64,000 bases of DNA, from contig NZ_LKIU01000002.1 of NCBI RefSeq assembly GCF_001307035.1, forward strand, positions 479,088-543,087, read 5' to 3'. Below, piece after piece: positions 63,582-64,000 of the stretch (position 1 is the stretch's first letter; each line of letters starts with the position of its first letter). Position numbers and translations under genes: made by a program. Under the pieces are notes generated by a model, which had not been told where the DNA came from, did not search any database, and saw only the letters and a list, made by a program, of their open reading frames with translations. Source of the stretch: Arthrobacter sp. Edens01. Lineage in GTDB: Bacteria > Actinomycetota > Actinomycetes > Actinomycetales > Micrococcaceae.

Positions 63582-64000
63582 CTACGCCGGAGTGCGGACG
63601 TCGGCCTCACTGCGTGAACGCAGGTAGGTGGCAATCGCCAGCCGGTTGATAGCAGACCGGCTCACGATGCCAATGGGACGGGAATCTTCGCCCTTAACCA
63701 CCGGCACCTTTTTGAGCCGCGCGTCCGACAGCGCAGCCACAGCGTCACTGACCGATGCGCCGGCGTCGAGCGTGACGACGTCGTGCGTTGCGAGACGCAT
63801 TACGTTCAGGTTCGCGAGATCAGACATTGCCTGTTCCAGGTCGTCCGCAGCACCGATCGCATAGGAGTAGATCGACGTCGAGGACGGATGGGTCGCGGAG
63901 AGGTAGCGCAGCACATCGCCGTCGGACAGGAAACCTGCCAGCGTGCCGTCCGCGTTGAGGACCGGTGCACCCGAGATGCCGCGCTCGGCGAAGGTCTGCA
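63582..64000 (-). CDS. CBS domain protein, 5' end beyond the window
   Basis: The visible 139 codons hold the end of one CBS motif (RGISGAPVLNADGTLAGFLS followed by DGDVLRYL) and a second complete one (VSDAVAALSDARLKKVPVVK and RPIGIVSRSAINRLAI). A pair of CBS motifs binds adenine nucleotides and regulates an attached domain or stands alone. The start and any further domain lie past base 64000, so the full protein type is unknown. The frame continues open to the window edge. Confidence 0.85.
   Translation of the reverse strand, partial: QTFAERGISGAPVLNADGTLAGFLSDGDVLRYLSATHPSSTSIYSYAIGAADDLEQAMSDLANLNVMRLATHDVVTLDAGASVSDAVAALSDARLKKVPVVKGEDSRPIGIVSRSAINRLAIATYLRSRSEADVRTPA

Overview
The window is chromosomal DNA from a high-GC actinobacterium, most likely an Arthrobacter-type member of the Micrococcaceae. 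The evidence is the high GC, frequent GTG starts, many -10 boxes placed 6-8 bases before the start codon (leaderless mRNAs), HrcA/CIRCE control of groES-groL, a GuaB plus GuaB3 pair, and a block (FmdB-type zinc ribbon, 5-formyl-THF cyclo-ligase, galU, RimJ-type acetyltransferase, membrane protein) in the same order as around Rv0991c-Rv0996 of Mycobacterium tuberculosis as I recall it. No tRNA, rRNA or CRISPR array was recognised.

Layout. 1-2113: a shikimate-dehydrogenase-like enzyme and a THUMP-like methyltransferase. 2246-10530: two diverged copies of a four-gene set (small WXG100-like protein, larger WXG-type protein with a glycine-zipper tail, three-helix membrane protein, soluble protein that looks like an LpqN-like plus EspG-like fusion), separated by a MalY/PatB-type C-S lyase. 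10537-14379: an iron-siderophore ABC importer (YclNOPQ/FatB type) behind a probable IdeR/DtxR box. 14601-16744: groES-groL with two CIRCE operators. 16917-27115: an acyltransferase, guaB, guaB3, glpD, a PTS IIA protein, SURF1, a DUF3817 protein and guaA. 27254-31505: a helicase-like protein with altered ATPase motifs and a Vsr-like nuclease tail, plus a small partner. 31560-38808: a SAF/CpaB-like protein, a Ruc-like zinc-ribbon chaperone gene behind a third CIRCE, the cyclo-ligase, galU, an acetyltransferase, a membrane protein, an APH-type kinase, a BadF-type sugar kinase and a Nudix hydrolase. 38936-42517: a glycine-betaine/osmoprotectant ABC importer. 42646-48717: an AlaA-type aminotransferase, xseB-xseA, a membrane protein, ispH and ychF.

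The most unusual region is 48691-59761. The last nine codons of ychF (VVEFRFNV-stop) occur four times in direct orientation, at 48691, 52591, 53757 and 59732. Each copy is followed by its own strong hairpin, and the copies differ only by synonymous changes. Between them lie three AT-richer cargo segments of about 3.9, 1.2 and 6.0 kb holding unfamiliar genes: a possible PD-(D/E)XK protein with a PIN-domain protein, a lone tryptophan-rich protein, and a two-helix membrane protein with a cupin and a 1,224-residue helical protein. No integrase is present. I read this as a tandem array of integrative elements that target the 3' end of ychF and repair it on insertion; the cargo resembles anti-phage defence, but that is inference. 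The gene normally downstream of ychF appears intact after the last repeat (59845) and as a decayed fragment after the first (48806).

60683-64000 returns to ordinary chromosome: an NAD(P)-binding oxidoreductase, a DUF1801 protein, a RibD-type reductase, a CrtA-like protein and a CBS-domain protein cut by the window end.
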